Positions 12,043 to 25,004 of a DNA stretch of 64,000 nucleotides are shown here, in pieces. Source of the DNA: Scedosporium boydii (taxonomy: Eukaryota > Ascomycota > Sordariomycetes > Microascales > Microascaceae). The notes under the pieces were generated by a model. The model searched no databases and was not told the origin of the DNA. It saw only the letters and a program-made list of their open reading frames with translations. The position numbers and the translations under genes were made by a program. Within the stretch, counting starts at the first letter, position 1. Each line of letters starts with the position of its first letter. The DNA is taken from contig NJFT01000160.1 of the NCBI GenBank assembly GCA_002221725.1, positions 1-64,000 of the forward strand, given 5' to 3'.

Positions 12043-13792
12043 CCTGGATGGTGGCTTCTTCTTCTTGGGCGACTTTGTGAATCGAGGCTCGTCGTTTGAA
12101 GACAGCGTGTCTCGGTGACGATAAGTAAATCGTTCGCCGGGTTTCCTGCTTAGGATGGCCGGGAGATTAGTCGTTTGGTGTGTGCGAGTGCTTAACGAGG
12201 ATCCTTGAGCGTGTCGAGGTCATGGAAAGCAGAACGCGAACAAATAAATCGACGAGTGCGGAGGTGAGTGTGTTTGTTGGGTTGGTACAAACTTCATAGG
12301 ATGGCGGGGTCAAGGGGAGCCTTGTTTCCGTTGCGTTTGCTGTTGACAGGAGAAAAAGACCCAATGATGAAATAAATATCAACAGACTAGGCTCCAGTTT
12401 CGGTCTACGTATTCACCTGAGGAAGAGAAAAGAAAGAAAAATGATGGGATTTGTGCAGGCTCGGAGCCCAATTGTGAGTTGTGGTGAACACTTCCTAACA
12501 TGAGGCTCCAGTGATGTTGAATAATCGAGTTGATATCGAGATTGTGACAGCGTCAGTCTCGTTCCCCAGCAACCAGTTAAGTGATTCTGGTACCCACAGC
12601 CACTAATTACACCCCTGTAAACTGGGCTTGTCACACTGTGTCGCTACCTGAACTGCTCTCGAAATTCGCAAATTGATCTTGCCAGGCCACAGGCCCACAT
12701 TCAATGTGTGGCTAGACCACTTAAGGATGTGGCGGTGCAGGGTAGCAATCCATCCTTGAACTGTTCGGAGTCTTGAAGGAAGCAAACCACACGGCCGGAG
12801 TACTGGACCTGTCACAAAAACACAAGAAGATCAACAGAAGCCCGATGGTCATACTTATACTCGTCTGCCGGATCGAGGCTGGCTTCCAGTCACCAGGGCT
12901 ATAACACAACTTACCAAGTCCTAGAGCTTGCCTCTGAGCACTCTGAGCACTCTGGGGTCTCAAACATCAACAGCCGAAATCAGGCCAGGCAATCTAGTAT
13001 AAATCAAAGCAATAATGATATATCAATATATATGTAAAGAAGATCCCATTCTCCAGTCCTATATCATCGCCAGATAAGTCCCCCTACCAAATAACACCTT
13101 CACACCAAACAAGAGAATAAAGATATAAAACCTCTCTCCCACAGAGAAATGTGTCAACCTTTCGTTAATGCCCTTTATGTCCCAATATACTGGAAAGAGA
13201 AAAAAAAAAGAGGTGAAGAGCAAAAAGAAAGGGGAAAGAATCCATGACCGAGAACGAAAAATCAAATGGATCAACTCCTTTCCACACCACCCCTGGTTGT
13301 GAGGACTTCGGGTCCTTCAAATTGTAAGAGATCTCCCCAAGCTGCCAAGGGAGAGAATCATGCCAGTCTAAACCAATGTTAAAATTTCTCCCATTCCCCG
13401 GTTCGTTTTAAACCCATTCTCCGATTACCGTCTTTTTTTTTCCTTTTTTTTTTATTTGTTTTTTAACCACTTGTTGCTGCTTTCTGTATCAGCGTAAATC
13501 GAGTGTCGTACATAGCACCTGCTGTCGTTTTGCTGCAATGCCCGTCTTCGCCGAGAAGTGTAAAACCAATGCCGTTGTTCTTGTGGCAGGGAATACGAGC
13601 ACCGAGTGTGCCTACGCAATCGGCACCCGCTGACGTGTCGTTCCTCTCGAGACCAGGCCACCGCGAATTGCTGTTTGATTCCTGTTTGTAATGTACCCAT
13701 TATGTGTTCTTCCTCTTCAGATACACTCGTGAGACGGACGCCCTCACTACTTCTGGTCAAACCGGCTGGGTATATCCCTGGAGCCCAACCGA
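12043..13792. other. Intergenic: SNF2 5' region and ATG13 3' region
   Basis: The first roughly 190 bases are open in the SNF2 frame on the minus strand (an [10 protein letters not shown] segment is encoded), so an undetected first exon probably lies between about 12050 and 12400. The remainder is A/T-rich, with the T run near 13430-13460 fitting the 3' untranslated region of the minus-strand ATG13 gene. No independent gene was found. Confidence 0.5.
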
Positions 13793-16700
13793 TTACCATC
13801 CTCGGCGAGCAGGATTTCGATCAACACCAGGTCCCGATCCGACATTCCCACCGCCCCGGCGCTCCTCAAGACTGCGCCTCGAATGGGCGTCCATCTCCGA
13901 CATCATAAAGACCAGCGGCTCCTCATCGTCATTCTCGGGACAGCCCTGTCGATTACCAGCACCCCCGCGGCTCGAGTGCGGCGGCGTCTGTCCACGTCCC
14001 GCCGCAGTAGCATTGGACATGCCCCGATATCGCGTTCGGCGGTAAGGCGAGCTCGACGACGGCCGAAGGATGCTGCACGGCGACTTCCCATCGCCCGAGC
14101 TTGGCGACATCATTTCTGACTGCCCAGCAACAGCGGCATCCTCCCGCACGCTGACACCGCGTGAAGAAGAAGCCCGCGATTCGTCTTCGCCCTCGCCAGC
14201 CTGCATGCCCCGAAGCATGCTCATCGTTGGGGCCTCTCGGTCGGCACCTAGGCTGATGCTGCGATGGGCAAACGGCAGATCGGCATCGTCGTCGTCTGTA
14301 GAGACAGCTCTCGGTTCCTGCGCAACGGAGCTTGCTCGCCGCGGGTGCGGTCGGACCCTTGGCGAGAGCGGAATATCGATGGCTGCCACTCGCTCCTGGG
14401 TGATGGTGGACTCGCGCGATGGGTGGTCAGCGGGGACGCCGGTTCTCGAGGGGCCCGACGCCTCTTCGACGCCTCGCTGATCCCGCGAATAGTTAATAAT
14501 CGAGTTCTCGCTGAGCCGGGATGGAATCGCCGGCGTGTGGGGTGTGTGGGGCGAGAGCGGTTTTCCGGGGGAATCCGAGCTCGAAACGGACGCCGGTGCC
14601 ACCATACCGGGGACGCTCGTGAGCTGCCTGCTAGACGTGCTAGATGATCTCTGCATTTGAATCGACGAAGACGTCATGGATTCGGTTAGTTGGTGATTGG
14701 CCTCCTTCATCATGTGGAACCTCGACAGTTGCGCAACCGTACGGTTCGTTGCCGACTCCGCCCGCTTGGACGACTCGAAGCTCATAAGGTTCTTCTTGTT
14801 CTCCAGCACCTTTAGGAACTCGGAAATTTGGTCGTCATCGGTCTGGAACGACCCTGAGCTGGCCGCTGCGCCCGCCTCCGCAAGCAGGCCCGAACCTGGT
14901 TGAATGACGGATGATGACACGCTCTGCCGTCCGCTACTAAGCTGGTCGTCGTCAAGAGGCTTGTTGGGGCCGCTAAATGACAGTTTTCCACGACGGTGCG
15001 TGAAACTACTGCTGTAACGGCTCGTGGACGAAGGCCGGGGAGAGCTTGCCATGGCATCGGGCAGACCAGGGCTAGGAACATGAGTGATATTGGTATTGAC
15101 AGGAGCGGGGCCGCGCAGTGACGCCGGCATTCCCGCTGTCAGAGAGCTTCGGTTCCTAGGTTGCGTTAGGGCAGAGAGACCGGCGACTCGAGAAAGGGAT
15201 TGGGGTGAACCCGGCGTTTCCCCGTCCTGTGTCCGCGGTACTGGAGAAGCAGAGAGAGATCCCGCCTTGAAGGGATGTTTTCCGGCTTGGAACGAAATTG
15301 AGGGTCGCCGAGGGTTGTGTCCCCCAACTTGTCCCGCCGCCGAAAACCGGTTTCCGCCCCCGAACCCTGAGGGAACAGAATGCGGAGGTTCTGGCTCGGC
15401 ATCGGCCGGTACGGACTGCGGTGGGGAGCTCGTGTCGGACCCCGGCATGCGAACCGCATTCAGGGCCGATATAGGACTCGTACCTAGGGGCCCCTCTCCG
15501 TGGAACGTTGACAGACTACCATACGTTTGGGCAGGCACGGCAGACCGCTTGCCGGCTCCTCCTTGGGTGCCTATTTCCCTGAAGGCGTCATGCTGCCTGC
15601 TACCAAGAGATTGGGGCAAGGACGGTTTAAAGAGGCTCTCGTCCGCACCCATGAACCTGGAACTCAAGAGCTTTTCAGAGTCATCCACCCGGAAGTTGAG
15701 ATCCTTGCGATAGGCAATGGACGCGTAGAGCCGTCCAACCGGCAACTCCAGATCGCCAAATACGTACTCCTCGAATACCGGCTTATTTGTGTTGTAGAGC
15801 GGATGTCTCAACCGATCTGGTACGTTGGGTCCTGACTCGCTCGTCTTTATGCGGCACCGTGGTCGTAGCGTAGGGTACATATCCTTTTGCTTATCGTGCT
15901 GGGAGAAGTGGAAGCAGGGTGATATCCTAGTCTCGACATACAGGCTGCGGAAAAACACGATGGCCTTCTTGTAGATGGTAGGGAGGATTGGGGCAAAGTC
16001 GTCGTTATCGTAGGCGGTCGTCTTCAAGTCGATACGCCATCTTTCTAGTATGACCTCTGTAGGTCGGCGAGTTTCGCTGGTCGCGTTGTCGGAACTCGAT
16101 GAAGCGGAAGTTGCCAGAGCTTCGGCGACGTCCCATCTCTTTCCTTGCTCGTCGAGAATTACTAGGCTCTGGCTGGTAGCGAGCTCGGAGGTATCAAGAT
16201 AGACTTCTATTATGAGGGGAGGCGGTCGATTATCGAAACTGCCGCATGTCTTCCACATACGGAGCTCGTCTCGGAAGTCATCAAAATCGCGGGTTTCTAT
16301 TTGGAACTATAGAAGAGAAACGCCGGTTAGGTACGGTCCTCGTATTCTGATGGTGATTACGAGAGAAAGAAAGGGCGCTGGCTTACCCATTTGCTCATCT
16401 TGGAGCTTCCAGTATAATGTAGACTCATTCGAGACTCGAGGATTAGCGCGGAAGCTTTTAGGTAGAAGTTCTAGAGGGAGAGCAAGGGAGAGTGATTAGC
16501 GCACACAGTTAAGAAAACGGGACCGGTTGCGGGCCGGTGAGAACCGGTTGGGGATCCAATGGAATAGCCACCACATACCTGTAGAATCTGATCGAGCTTC
16601 TTGACCGACTCTTGAGGTGGCCGAGAAGATGCCGTATCTGTCGGGATGGGGTGTCCGATGGAATCTCGTCGGGAATGGCCAGAAGCAGAGGAGCCCGGCC

Positions 16701-16815
16701 TCGCTTGGGAGGCAGGATTCCCACCGTCCCTAGGGTTGTTCGTCCTCATCGGGTTCGTCTGGGCTGAAGAGGCAGGAGAGGCACCCCGAGGGGGTGCACG
16801 GGGATGTTGATGCAT
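13793..16815 (-). CDS. ATG13: Autophagy-related protein 13
   Basis: Regulatory subunit of the Atg1 kinase complex that starts autophagosome formation; its phosphorylation state, set by TORC1, controls binding to Atg1 and Atg17. Three exons (16815-16579, 16470-16387, 16306-13793) give 944 residues; exons 1 and 2 are exact multiples of three (79 and 28 codons). After a Pro/Ser-rich lead, the HORMA domain runs from about residue 70 (KKLDQILQ, then NFYLKASALILESR) to about 320, and includes FQIETRDFDDFRDELRMW, LIIEVYLDTSEL, the RSLYVETRISP strand and FEEYVFGDLELPVGRLYASIAYR. The remaining roughly 600 residues are disordered, Ser/Pro-rich and acidic toward the end, as in the family, and should hold the Atg1- and Atg17-binding segments. 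The neighbouring genes are unrelated to autophagy. Assignment is confident from the HORMA pattern and overall layout. Confidence 0.92.
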
Positions 16816-17739
16816 GTTGGTTGGGAGATGGAGGGTGACGATATAGTAGGACGTAGTAGGACTGTGAATAGGGGCGGTCGGGCGAGTAGTGATAGATGAG
16901 GCGCCCAGCGAAATCGTGGAGAGAGGGAGGGAGATAGTAGAAGAGCCGGAGATAAAAGGTGTTCAGCCGCGATAGAGACGAAAGGGTGGTGAGAGATGGT
17001 TGTCGAATAGGCGAGACGGGGGAGTCACTCTCCTATGGAGAGAGCAAGGCACTTAAGCTTCAAGGGCGATTTCGTCGCTATACCACCCAACCTGTTCGTC
17101 CATTCTCACAAATAACCACAGGATTCAGTCAAGAGTGAGAGGTGAGGTGGGCGAAATGAAGAGACGGGTGAAAAAGACTATTCTATATCGTCTGGGAATC
17201 GACCGCGTATGTTCTACGAGTGAAGTCGTATGGAGAGCCCGAGCTTGGTTGATTGCCCGTGAATGGAACGGGGACTTGGTGCGAAAGTCGATAAAGTTGC
17301 AGGGAAGGTCGGAGGCGATGAACGGTTTGGATGCCGCCTAATGGATTCTGGTCCTAGCATTCGGGGCAGGCAACCAGATGGAGCTGATCAAATGGATGCA
17401 GATGGTGAGTGGTGAGTGGTGAATGGCGGACAGCGGAAGGTGGACGGCAGAATGGCTTACAGGCCAGGCCAAAGTCGGGACCCTGTGTTGCTTTGTGCTC
17501 TGACCTGGGTCGGGGTGGATCACTGGATAAGGCAGATCAAATCAATATTGATCAAATGGATCTGGACCCGAGTTGGACAAAGTTGGGGGGAGGTACGAGG
17601 TACAAGTCGAAGTACCGGCGGAGGCCTGGTCAGAAGGTGTGGCTCGCCGTTTTCGCCGTCTCTGGTTCGTCAGTGAGGATCAGAGAGATCTGTGCTGCGT
17701 GTTGGGGACGCTCCCGTTTGGTTCGATTTGTACTTGGAT

Positions 17740-17811
17740 GAAGTACTTCGTACGTTGTAGGTTGGGTGAGTACTGTACTGTACGAAGTAGAACGTACGAA
17801 GTACACTTCGC
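17740..17811. repeat. Cluster of GTACGAAGTAC / GTACTTCGTAC palindromes
   Basis: In about 70 bases the sequence reads GAAGTACTTCGTAC, then a spacer with GAGTACTGTACTGTAC, then GTACGAAGTAG and CGTACGAAGTAC, ending in ACTTCG. The copies are imperfect inverted repeats of one another and could fold into one or more hairpins. Related copies occur elsewhere in the window (see findings). Confidence 0.7.
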
Positions 17812-17989
17812 AATGCTGATACAGTGCGGTGTGTCCAGTCTCAGAGGTGCAGCAGCGAGTATTAATGTACGCATACAATGAGGAGTGTACAAGTCCAGCG
17901 AATACAGGGGCCAAGTAGTTGAGGCTGACAGCACGGGTCAAGACTGGTTGTGGAGGGAGTTGAGGTGCATACAATGCAGTGCTCAACTC

Positions 17990-18056
17990 GATCAATTGAT
18001 CGAATCAGTGCGAGGTACGAAATAATACCTCAGTATCACTGATCAATTGGTCAATG
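17990..18056. repeat. TGATCAATTGATC-type palindromes
   Basis: CGATCAATTGATCGAAT at about 17992 is a perfect palindrome core. It is followed within 50 bases by CTGATCAATTGGTCAATG. A similar AT-rich palindrome recurs near 1275, 17526-17546, 19259, 25844-25870, 39828 and 59335-59351. Confidence 0.65.
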
Positions 18057-18327
18057 ACCTGCTGGTCGTGACCTGGCAGTTATGTCATGCACACGGTCTC
18101 AACACAGGTTTCGTGTGCCTGTGGCGGCGCACTTTAAACCAGAACCCATCCGCCACACAATCGAAGGCCCATTCCCGAGCAAAACGGCGAAGGATGGAGG
18201 CAACCGAGATGGCACTGCAGATGGGAGATTTATGCGCGAGATGTTGGACGGCAGTCGAAGTCTCGACGGTACATGTACGGAGGAGCTCTTGATGGAAGCC
18301 TGACCTGATGGAACTACTGGCTGTCTG

Positions 18328-18352
18328 CGAAGTACGGAGTACTTCGTACTTC
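18328..18352. repeat. Perfect-core palindrome of the TACGGAGTAC / GTACTTCGTAC family
   Basis: This is the clearest single copy: CGAAGTACGGAGTACTTCG can pair its two arms (CGAAGTAC with GTACTTCG) around a short GGA loop, and is followed by another TACTTC. It lies between genes. Confidence 0.75.
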
Positions 18353-20032
18353 ATGGTCTTTATTATCCCTCGGTCGGAAAGTGACGTATTTTGTGACGGG
18401 CACTTCGGAACGAGGCTCGGGGTCACTGACAATGACAGAAGAAGGGTCTAGTGTTGCGCAACGCCGCTGAGAAACAAAAACCGTAGAGGCTAAGGGCGGT
18501 AAGAAGGGCGAAAGAACGTGTGAGATCGGGATACCGCGGGACGCTATCGCTGCTAATTATCAGTGACAAGTGTGTAAACGGTGACACCAACAAAGAAATG
18601 CAGGTGTGACACCACGACCACATGCGAGGTCGACGAGTGCCAGACAGAGTAGCAAGTGCTACACTCCTGAGCACCTAATCAGTCGCTCGGTATTGGCGAG
18701 ATGTGGATTAGTGCATCAAGATTCTTCTAGTACTTATACGAAGGTACGCAGTCTGATAAGAACATTTACCATTATCACCGTCATCAGCAGCGCCTGGAGA
18801 GTGCAAAGCATGAAATCTTAGCGGGCCGGTTTCGCACTTACGCAGGAGAAGGTCACGAAGTTACCAAGTCACGAAGTCATCAAATCCGTCATCTCAACGT
18901 TTCCAGACTCTCACGCGACCCGAAATGGATTGTGCACAGCAGGAGAAACCAGGAATACGTCAATGGATGAATACCCGAGCCATGTACCATTTCGAGCTGT
19001 ACCGATTAACCTCATGTAAGTAATACCGGAGCGGTATTTGATCAATTCTCCATCTCCAACACCCGCGAAGTACGATACAGGGTACATTAATTTCCCTCCG
19101 CTTACCATACAAGTAAGATGTATTTTACCACTCAGATCCTGTACTTAGGTTTAGCGCTCCTATTTTCATGTGCTGTCAGTTGGAGAACGATTCACTCCAC
19201 CCATTGATCCCTCTCCAATTCCTCGACTCCCCTCCTCTTCCCTCACCATCTGTGTCTGTTGATCAATTCGTCCTCCTCAAATCGCCATCCTCTTCCCAAT
19301 CGGGCCAGCCTCGTGATCCAACCTAGCCACGGTACCTCGAACTGCCTCCGCCCTTTCAATCATTCCCTTCCCTTTCCATTTGCGCAAAATGAAATCTGTG
19401 CCAAGATGGGATTGATATCCCCCTCGTACCTTACAGACAAATGACTCGCCTCCAAAGTGACGAACGCTGGAAAAACATTCATGGGGTTCTTTCTTTCAGG
19501 TGGCGTTCAAGACGCTGAGACAAGAAAAGCGATGGGTTGTTGCTTCGCATTACAATTTATCCCTGCATTCGTCTCTCAAGGTGGCCCGGCGCAGGGCGGA
19601 CGCAACCTTGACAACCCACCCTGTTGGCCTCCCTCACCGCCCATGATAACCATTTCGGCCGCAGGTTGACGTGCTATCTGTTGGTTCGTAGAGTTTTGCA
19701 AGTTTAGAACTAAGAGAGAGTCCAAAAGTGTACAATTATAGGGGGGGCCTTTGCTAGTGTGTGCGCTGAGAGAAGAAAATATACTTCTAAATAAAGATAG
19801 CCACCCAATGGTCCTGCTGCCCATTCTAATCCCAACTTGAGCCTCTCAACCTCAACGCCAGGGTGTCCGTGAGAAGTAGTCTAAAAGAATAAAAGAAGGG
19901 TGAGAAATTATAAGAAGAAAAAAAAAGTAAAAGAAACACCCGATTTGATGCCTCCCACCTAGAAACGTAAAACAAGAAACAATGACAACCAAAACGGCAA
20001 AGAGCCAACCCGTCTCTACTGGTTAGTGAGCT

Positions 20033-23000
20033 TCACGAAGCAGTCGTCTGCGCCCCTCCCCTCCCTCTCACCCCCCTGTTGCCATTCCCCCTATTCCTCT
20101 TACCATTGCCATTACGCGGCGCGCCTCCCTCCCCGCTGGCCTCCGCACCGCCCTGCTGGCTACCAGACGGGCCACCACCTCTAACACTTCCATTCCCACC
20201 ACCTCGTGGCTTCCCACCGCGACCTCTCCTCCCACCACGCTTACCAGCCTTCTCTTTCTCTTTCTCCTTTTCCCTCTCCCTTGAGACCCTCCTCGCCTCC
20301 TCCTCCTGCGTCCGTCGGCTCTCCTGATCCCACCACTCTTGGAACGCCTGCTCCTGCTGGATCTCCTGAAGCGGCCTCTTGGCCACGGCTTCCTTGACGA
20401 GCTCCTGCTCGCGACGCTGCTGTCCGATAATGTCCTCGAGGGTCATCCCGAAAGTCGGCTCGGCCTTGGGCGCCGGTTTGATGTACGACTTCGAGTACGG
20501 TGCCATCGGTTGCTTCTGCGCCGTGCGCGACGAAGATGTAGACGAAGAAGACGGCGCACCGCCGTTGTAGGCCGTAGACGACGAGCCTGTCGCCCGCGGT
20601 TGTCCCGAGAACCGAGTATCGGGCGATGCCGTACGGCGCGGGATGGAGATAGCGCGCCCCGCCGCCTCCGTCACTACAAGAGGTTTCATAGCGCCCGCAC
20701 CCATACGTGGCGCCGGCGCCTTGACTGGTTGCTCACTCGATGCCGCTGACATGACATCCTTGAGAGACGTTTTGGACGCCGACGCAGCGACCGTCTTCCA
20801 CGGTGCTGCCGCCGCCGACTTATCCGAACCTCCTTGCGTATCCCACGCCTTCTTCGGCTGTTCCTGCGCGGCAAGTTCGGCCGCGGCTCGTTGAGATGCC
20901 TCGAGCTGCTGCTGCTTCTTCCGTTCCTTCTGGGATAGCTTCGTAGGCGTCGGCTTTTGCGCCGCTTCCTTGCCCTTCTGCGCCGCTAGACCTAGGCCCG
21001 CGGCAATACCAGAGGGCCTGGAACCAGGGGTGGACGTTTCCGACATGATTGTGCGGAGATCCAACTTACTCGTTGATAGAGGCGCCGCTCCCCAGGGGCT
21101 CCCTGCAGTCTTCCCATTCCCTTGGGAAATCTCTTGCTTCGACGGCGTTGATGGAGGCTGGAGTTGTTGTTGTTGTTGTGGGATTCCAGCAGGACTCGTA
21201 GATTCAATCGGTCGGCGTCTTTGACTCTGGGAAAGAGATCCGAAGCCAACTTTGTCCTTGTCCCCGGGCCCATATACGGGCGCCTGGAGACTCTTCTTGT
21301 CCGTTGGGCGCAGACTCGGAGACTGTGGACATCCCAGTTGAGTATCGTCCTCGTCCATGCTGAAAATCATATCGCCCTGTGAAGCATCAGGACGTAGACT
21401 AGGGCTATTCGGCTCATAGGCTGCTGGCATCTTACCCTTCCGCCGCGATTTGTCAACGGAAGGAGACGCAGGCAGCCCGTCGTCGAAGCTTCCATACTTT
21501 GTCCGGTAGGAGGCCGACAACTTCTTCTCATCCTCACGATGTGTAGCCTTCCACGCCATCTCCCTCGTCCGTCGACGCCTCTCCTCATCAATATCCTCAA
21601 CGAGTTCAGGGTACTTCTCATGCAACAACAATTCCGACCTCCCGCTTCGCGATATCGGAGCGCGAGCGAGCTGGTTCTCCCGCACGGTACCGTCAAGCTC
21701 CTCCATGAGATCATCTTCAAGGTCATCAAGCAGATGGTTCTCCAGCATCGCTTCCATATGCAGACAAGCATATTCGAGGCCGGCGTTCTTGAACTCGGTG
21801 ACCGAGCATGGGCTGATCTCGTTGAGGAGATTGGAGAGATTCCGCGTGTTGACGAATCTGGAGATGACCTGCTGGCATATCTGCGAGAGTCGGTCGAGCA
21901 TCAGTTCGTTCGCGATGCTCATGACCTCCATGACGAGCTCGGAGAACTCGTCTATGTTCGCGCATACCGCGTCATCAAATAGCTCCAGCCCAACATCCCC
22001 GTACAAGTAGGTCAACACGTAGCGGAATGCCTGCGGATCTATGTGGCTAAGGTCGACACGGATTTTGTCATCCTCTCCTTCGCTGTCCTCAAGTCGACCC
22101 GCAAGCCACTGGCCTTGGGACCGGCCTTGGAAGAGACCATAGAAGAAAGGGCAGCGCTGGCACATCAGCTGACTGTGAACAGGTACCTCAGCCCCATCAA
22201 GGTCGACGACCACATCGCCGCTTTCCAAGAAATCCCTATCATGAATGGCATGGGCAAAATCTCGGTCCAGAGATTTAATGATCCTGGACTGCGTTCGCGC
22301 AGCCGCCTCGAGCTTGGCCATGCTTAGCCGGGTTGCCAGCTTCATCAGTTCCACCCTGACTTGGCGGTAACGGAAAGCCAGGCGCGGGACCTGGCGGAGA
22401 TAGTTCCAGACGGGAATGACCTCGTCCCGGTAGGCATAGACGGCAACGTTCAGAAGCGAGAGAATATCCAAGCCAGTAAACGTAATCAAGGTTTTGGAAT
22501 CATTGTCACGGCAAATTTTCAGGACCTCGGGGATTTCTGCCTCCCCTTCTTCCCTGAATTGTGCGAGAGCCTTGCGGAGAACTGGACTCCTGGCAGCAAA
22601 AACCCAACTGTGGATCGGAATCTTGAGCTCGGGCACGGAAGACGTATTGATGGCAGTATCGGAGCCCGAATTATCATCAATGGATAGGATCCTCAAATGC
22701 AGCTCGAGGTCACTTTCAATATCCGGGGATCGCATCACGTTGTAGGCGAGCTGCCCTATCCTGTTATTCTTCTTTTCGTCGTCCCAGAGCTTTAAATCCC
22801 CCTTATTGCGGGGTGGCGTCGGCTCAAAATTGGCCAGAGGGAAGAGCGCCGCGAGGTCATCCCAGAGCGTCGGGTCACCAACTTTGATCCCTTCCGTAAC
22901 GGACACGCAATCCCTCCTGACCGTCGCAAAGGTTCCAAACGTGGAGCTCCGCACCGCGATGGAATTGGTGATGCCAGGCACGCGTTGAAATTTGTAGTCT

Positions 23001-25004
23001 TTCCTCTTAATATCAGCCGTGCCCGGCGTGGTGCCATCTTTGGCCTTGGCCCGCTTCACCCGCCTCCATACTGCTCCTGACTCTGTGCAAATGATAACGG
23101 ATCCATGCTCTCCGATGCTGACAGAGGTGACGCCGTCCTTCCGAGCGCTCCAGATGCACTGCGCCTGGGATACCGCACATTTCTTGATCTTGGCAGGGTT
23201 TGTCGTCGAGGTAGACGACATGGTGTCGACTTGATGGTTCAGGTTCATCAGGAACAAATCCCCTCGTGCGCTCAGGGCAGCAATCGTCTCGCCACCGGAC
23301 GTAATGGCTTTTATCTTGTTTAGATTCCTGGGTGTAGTAAAGGCGCGAGGCGCGCCGAACCGCGTATTCGCAAAAATATCCGGGGCAGGAAACTTGATGA
23401 GGCTGTAGCCGTAGCTAGTGAAGACATATACGGCATTGCTTTCCAGTAAAACAGTAGTCGCCTTCTCGATGGCCGAGACCGCAAGAATGGGCGTAGAGAT
23501 CAAAGACGCTGCGACCTTTCGCGGCGTTGCCTGGACTTCAAGAGAACGTGAATCGGCATCCATGAGACCAAGTTGGCCCAGGTTGCGACCCCAGCAGTAT
23601 AGGGATGTGCTTGTGTGAGCGACGGAGTGTACCGGCGAAGCGGCGATGCCGTCGACAATCTCCTTCTTCAGCGCACCGAACACCTGGCGCGGGGTAAGAC
23701 TCACGGGCTCCTCATCCGCCCTTACGGGCGTCGGCAATGTGTACCCAAGCTGAGAGACCGAGTTGGATCCCCATGACCACAGCTCACCATGGCTGGTGAC
23801 GGCAAGTGTGTGGTTCTGGCCGAGCGCGATTTGTGTCACACGCTTTCCAGCAAGGGCACCGAGTACAGGTACAAACCGGAACCGAGTATTCTCGTCGCCA
23901 AGACCAAGACGACCTCCACGGCCAACTCCACAGATATAGAGGTTGGAGACAGGGTCAGCAGTAAGGATGGCGCTGTGGAATTTAGAGAGGGCAACGTCAC
24001 GGATGTGCATAGGTCTACTGTGAACAAGAGTGGGGATCCCACCCGGCTTACCATTCTCGGTCCGGTCCGCAGTGCTCGCGTTCTTCGTCGAGAGGTAGTC
24101 TTGATAGAAAGCCTCGATGAGCTGCTCAGGCCGGTTAAGATAAAGTTTCTCGGGAAACTGTCTATCGCTCTCGTCCCCAACACCTAGCGATTGGTTTTTG
24201 TTACTCCCGAATGTGTACAGCTCATCTCCGGGGATCCCGTGGGGCCCATGACCGAAGGCGTGAGCAACATCGTCTCTGCGTGCACACACACAAATCAGCA
24301 CATTCTACAATCTCGAGAAGTCAAAGGCGAAACACCAACATGTTTGATTCGCCGCTGAATGTGGACTCTGTGTCAGAGTCATCCCCCAGTGAAGCTTGAG
24401 CGCGCTCATCTCTCATGGCAATAGTGGAGTTGTAGAGGTCGAAGGGACTATTCCCTTCGCGATCCTTAGTCTTGATCAGCTCCCCGACTCGACCGTTTGC
24501 CGGCCCACTCGGAGTCTCAGTAAGTATTCTTTGTTCGGCCTGGAGCAGGAGGCGAGCGATGGCTATGTTTCCGGCGTATAGAGCACGGTGCAGGGCATTC
24601 CAGCCGCTTTCGTAGTCTCGAGCGTAGATATCTATAGCAGGGTGGTCGAGGAGGGCTTCGATGAAGGAGGCTGCGTCGGGGGCGGGCGACGAGGCGGCTC
24701 GAAGCAAGATGGTCAGACCGGCATGATCGCGACTGTTGACTTCCGACTTCCCCAGGGTTCCGGCGGCGCCAAAGGGACCACCTTTTGATCCTTGCGACCC
24801 GGGGCCATAACCCGAGACTTTGCGCGCCTTGGAGCCGGGACGCGGCGAGGTGGCATGTCCCCCAGTGCTAGCTCCGGAAGAAGAGGAGAAATTCACCGCC
24901 GAGGATTTTGTCGCGGCCTGGGCACTGAAGCCCGAAGGAGCCAACAGACGGCGAAATCTGTCGACATCGTTATCCCAGTAGTATTTCCAGAGTAGATGAC
25001 TCAT
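20033..25004 (-). CDS. Ankyrin / RCC1 / BTB protein (IBTK-like)
   Basis: Two exons (25004-24340, 24275-20033) give 1635 residues. The start MSHLLWKYYWDNDVDRFRRLL is preferred over an ATG eleven codons earlier because it opens the conserved block. Domains in order: ankyrin repeats (residues about 60-160, with SGWNALHRALYAGN), RCC1 repeats (about 230-420: ELYTFGSNKNQSLGVGDE, GVGRGGRLGLGDE, GELWSWGSNSVSQLG, YCWGRNLGQLG), then two BTB segments (about 590 and 700, IHSWVFAARSPVLRKAL and VPVHSQLMCQRCPFFYGLF). The C-terminal third is disordered with Gln runs, then a conserved charged segment around EIQQEQAFQEWWDQES and a final Arg/Gly-rich tail. Known: this domain order is that of the IBTK group, where BTB domains bind CUL3. 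Inference: a cullin-3 substrate adaptor; substrate unknown. The RGG-like tail could bind RNA. Confidence 0.88.

Larger units (their letters stand above)
16816..20032. other. Gene-free region rich in short palindromes
   Basis: About 3.2 kb between the ATG13 start and the 3' end of the ankyrin/BTB gene. No reading frame with plausible splicing or a recognisable product was found. The middle (17.5-18.4 kb) has many copies of two short palindromes, GTACTTCGTAC-type and TTGATCAATTGATC-type, and several stop-rich stretches. The part nearest ATG13 is purine-rich on the plus strand (pyrimidine-rich on the coding strand), typical of a fungal promoter and leader. Confidence 0.55.

Noticed and set aside
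13704..15713. Several plus-strand frames opposite ATG13
   Set aside because: Shadows of a long low-complexity exon; no domain or splice support.
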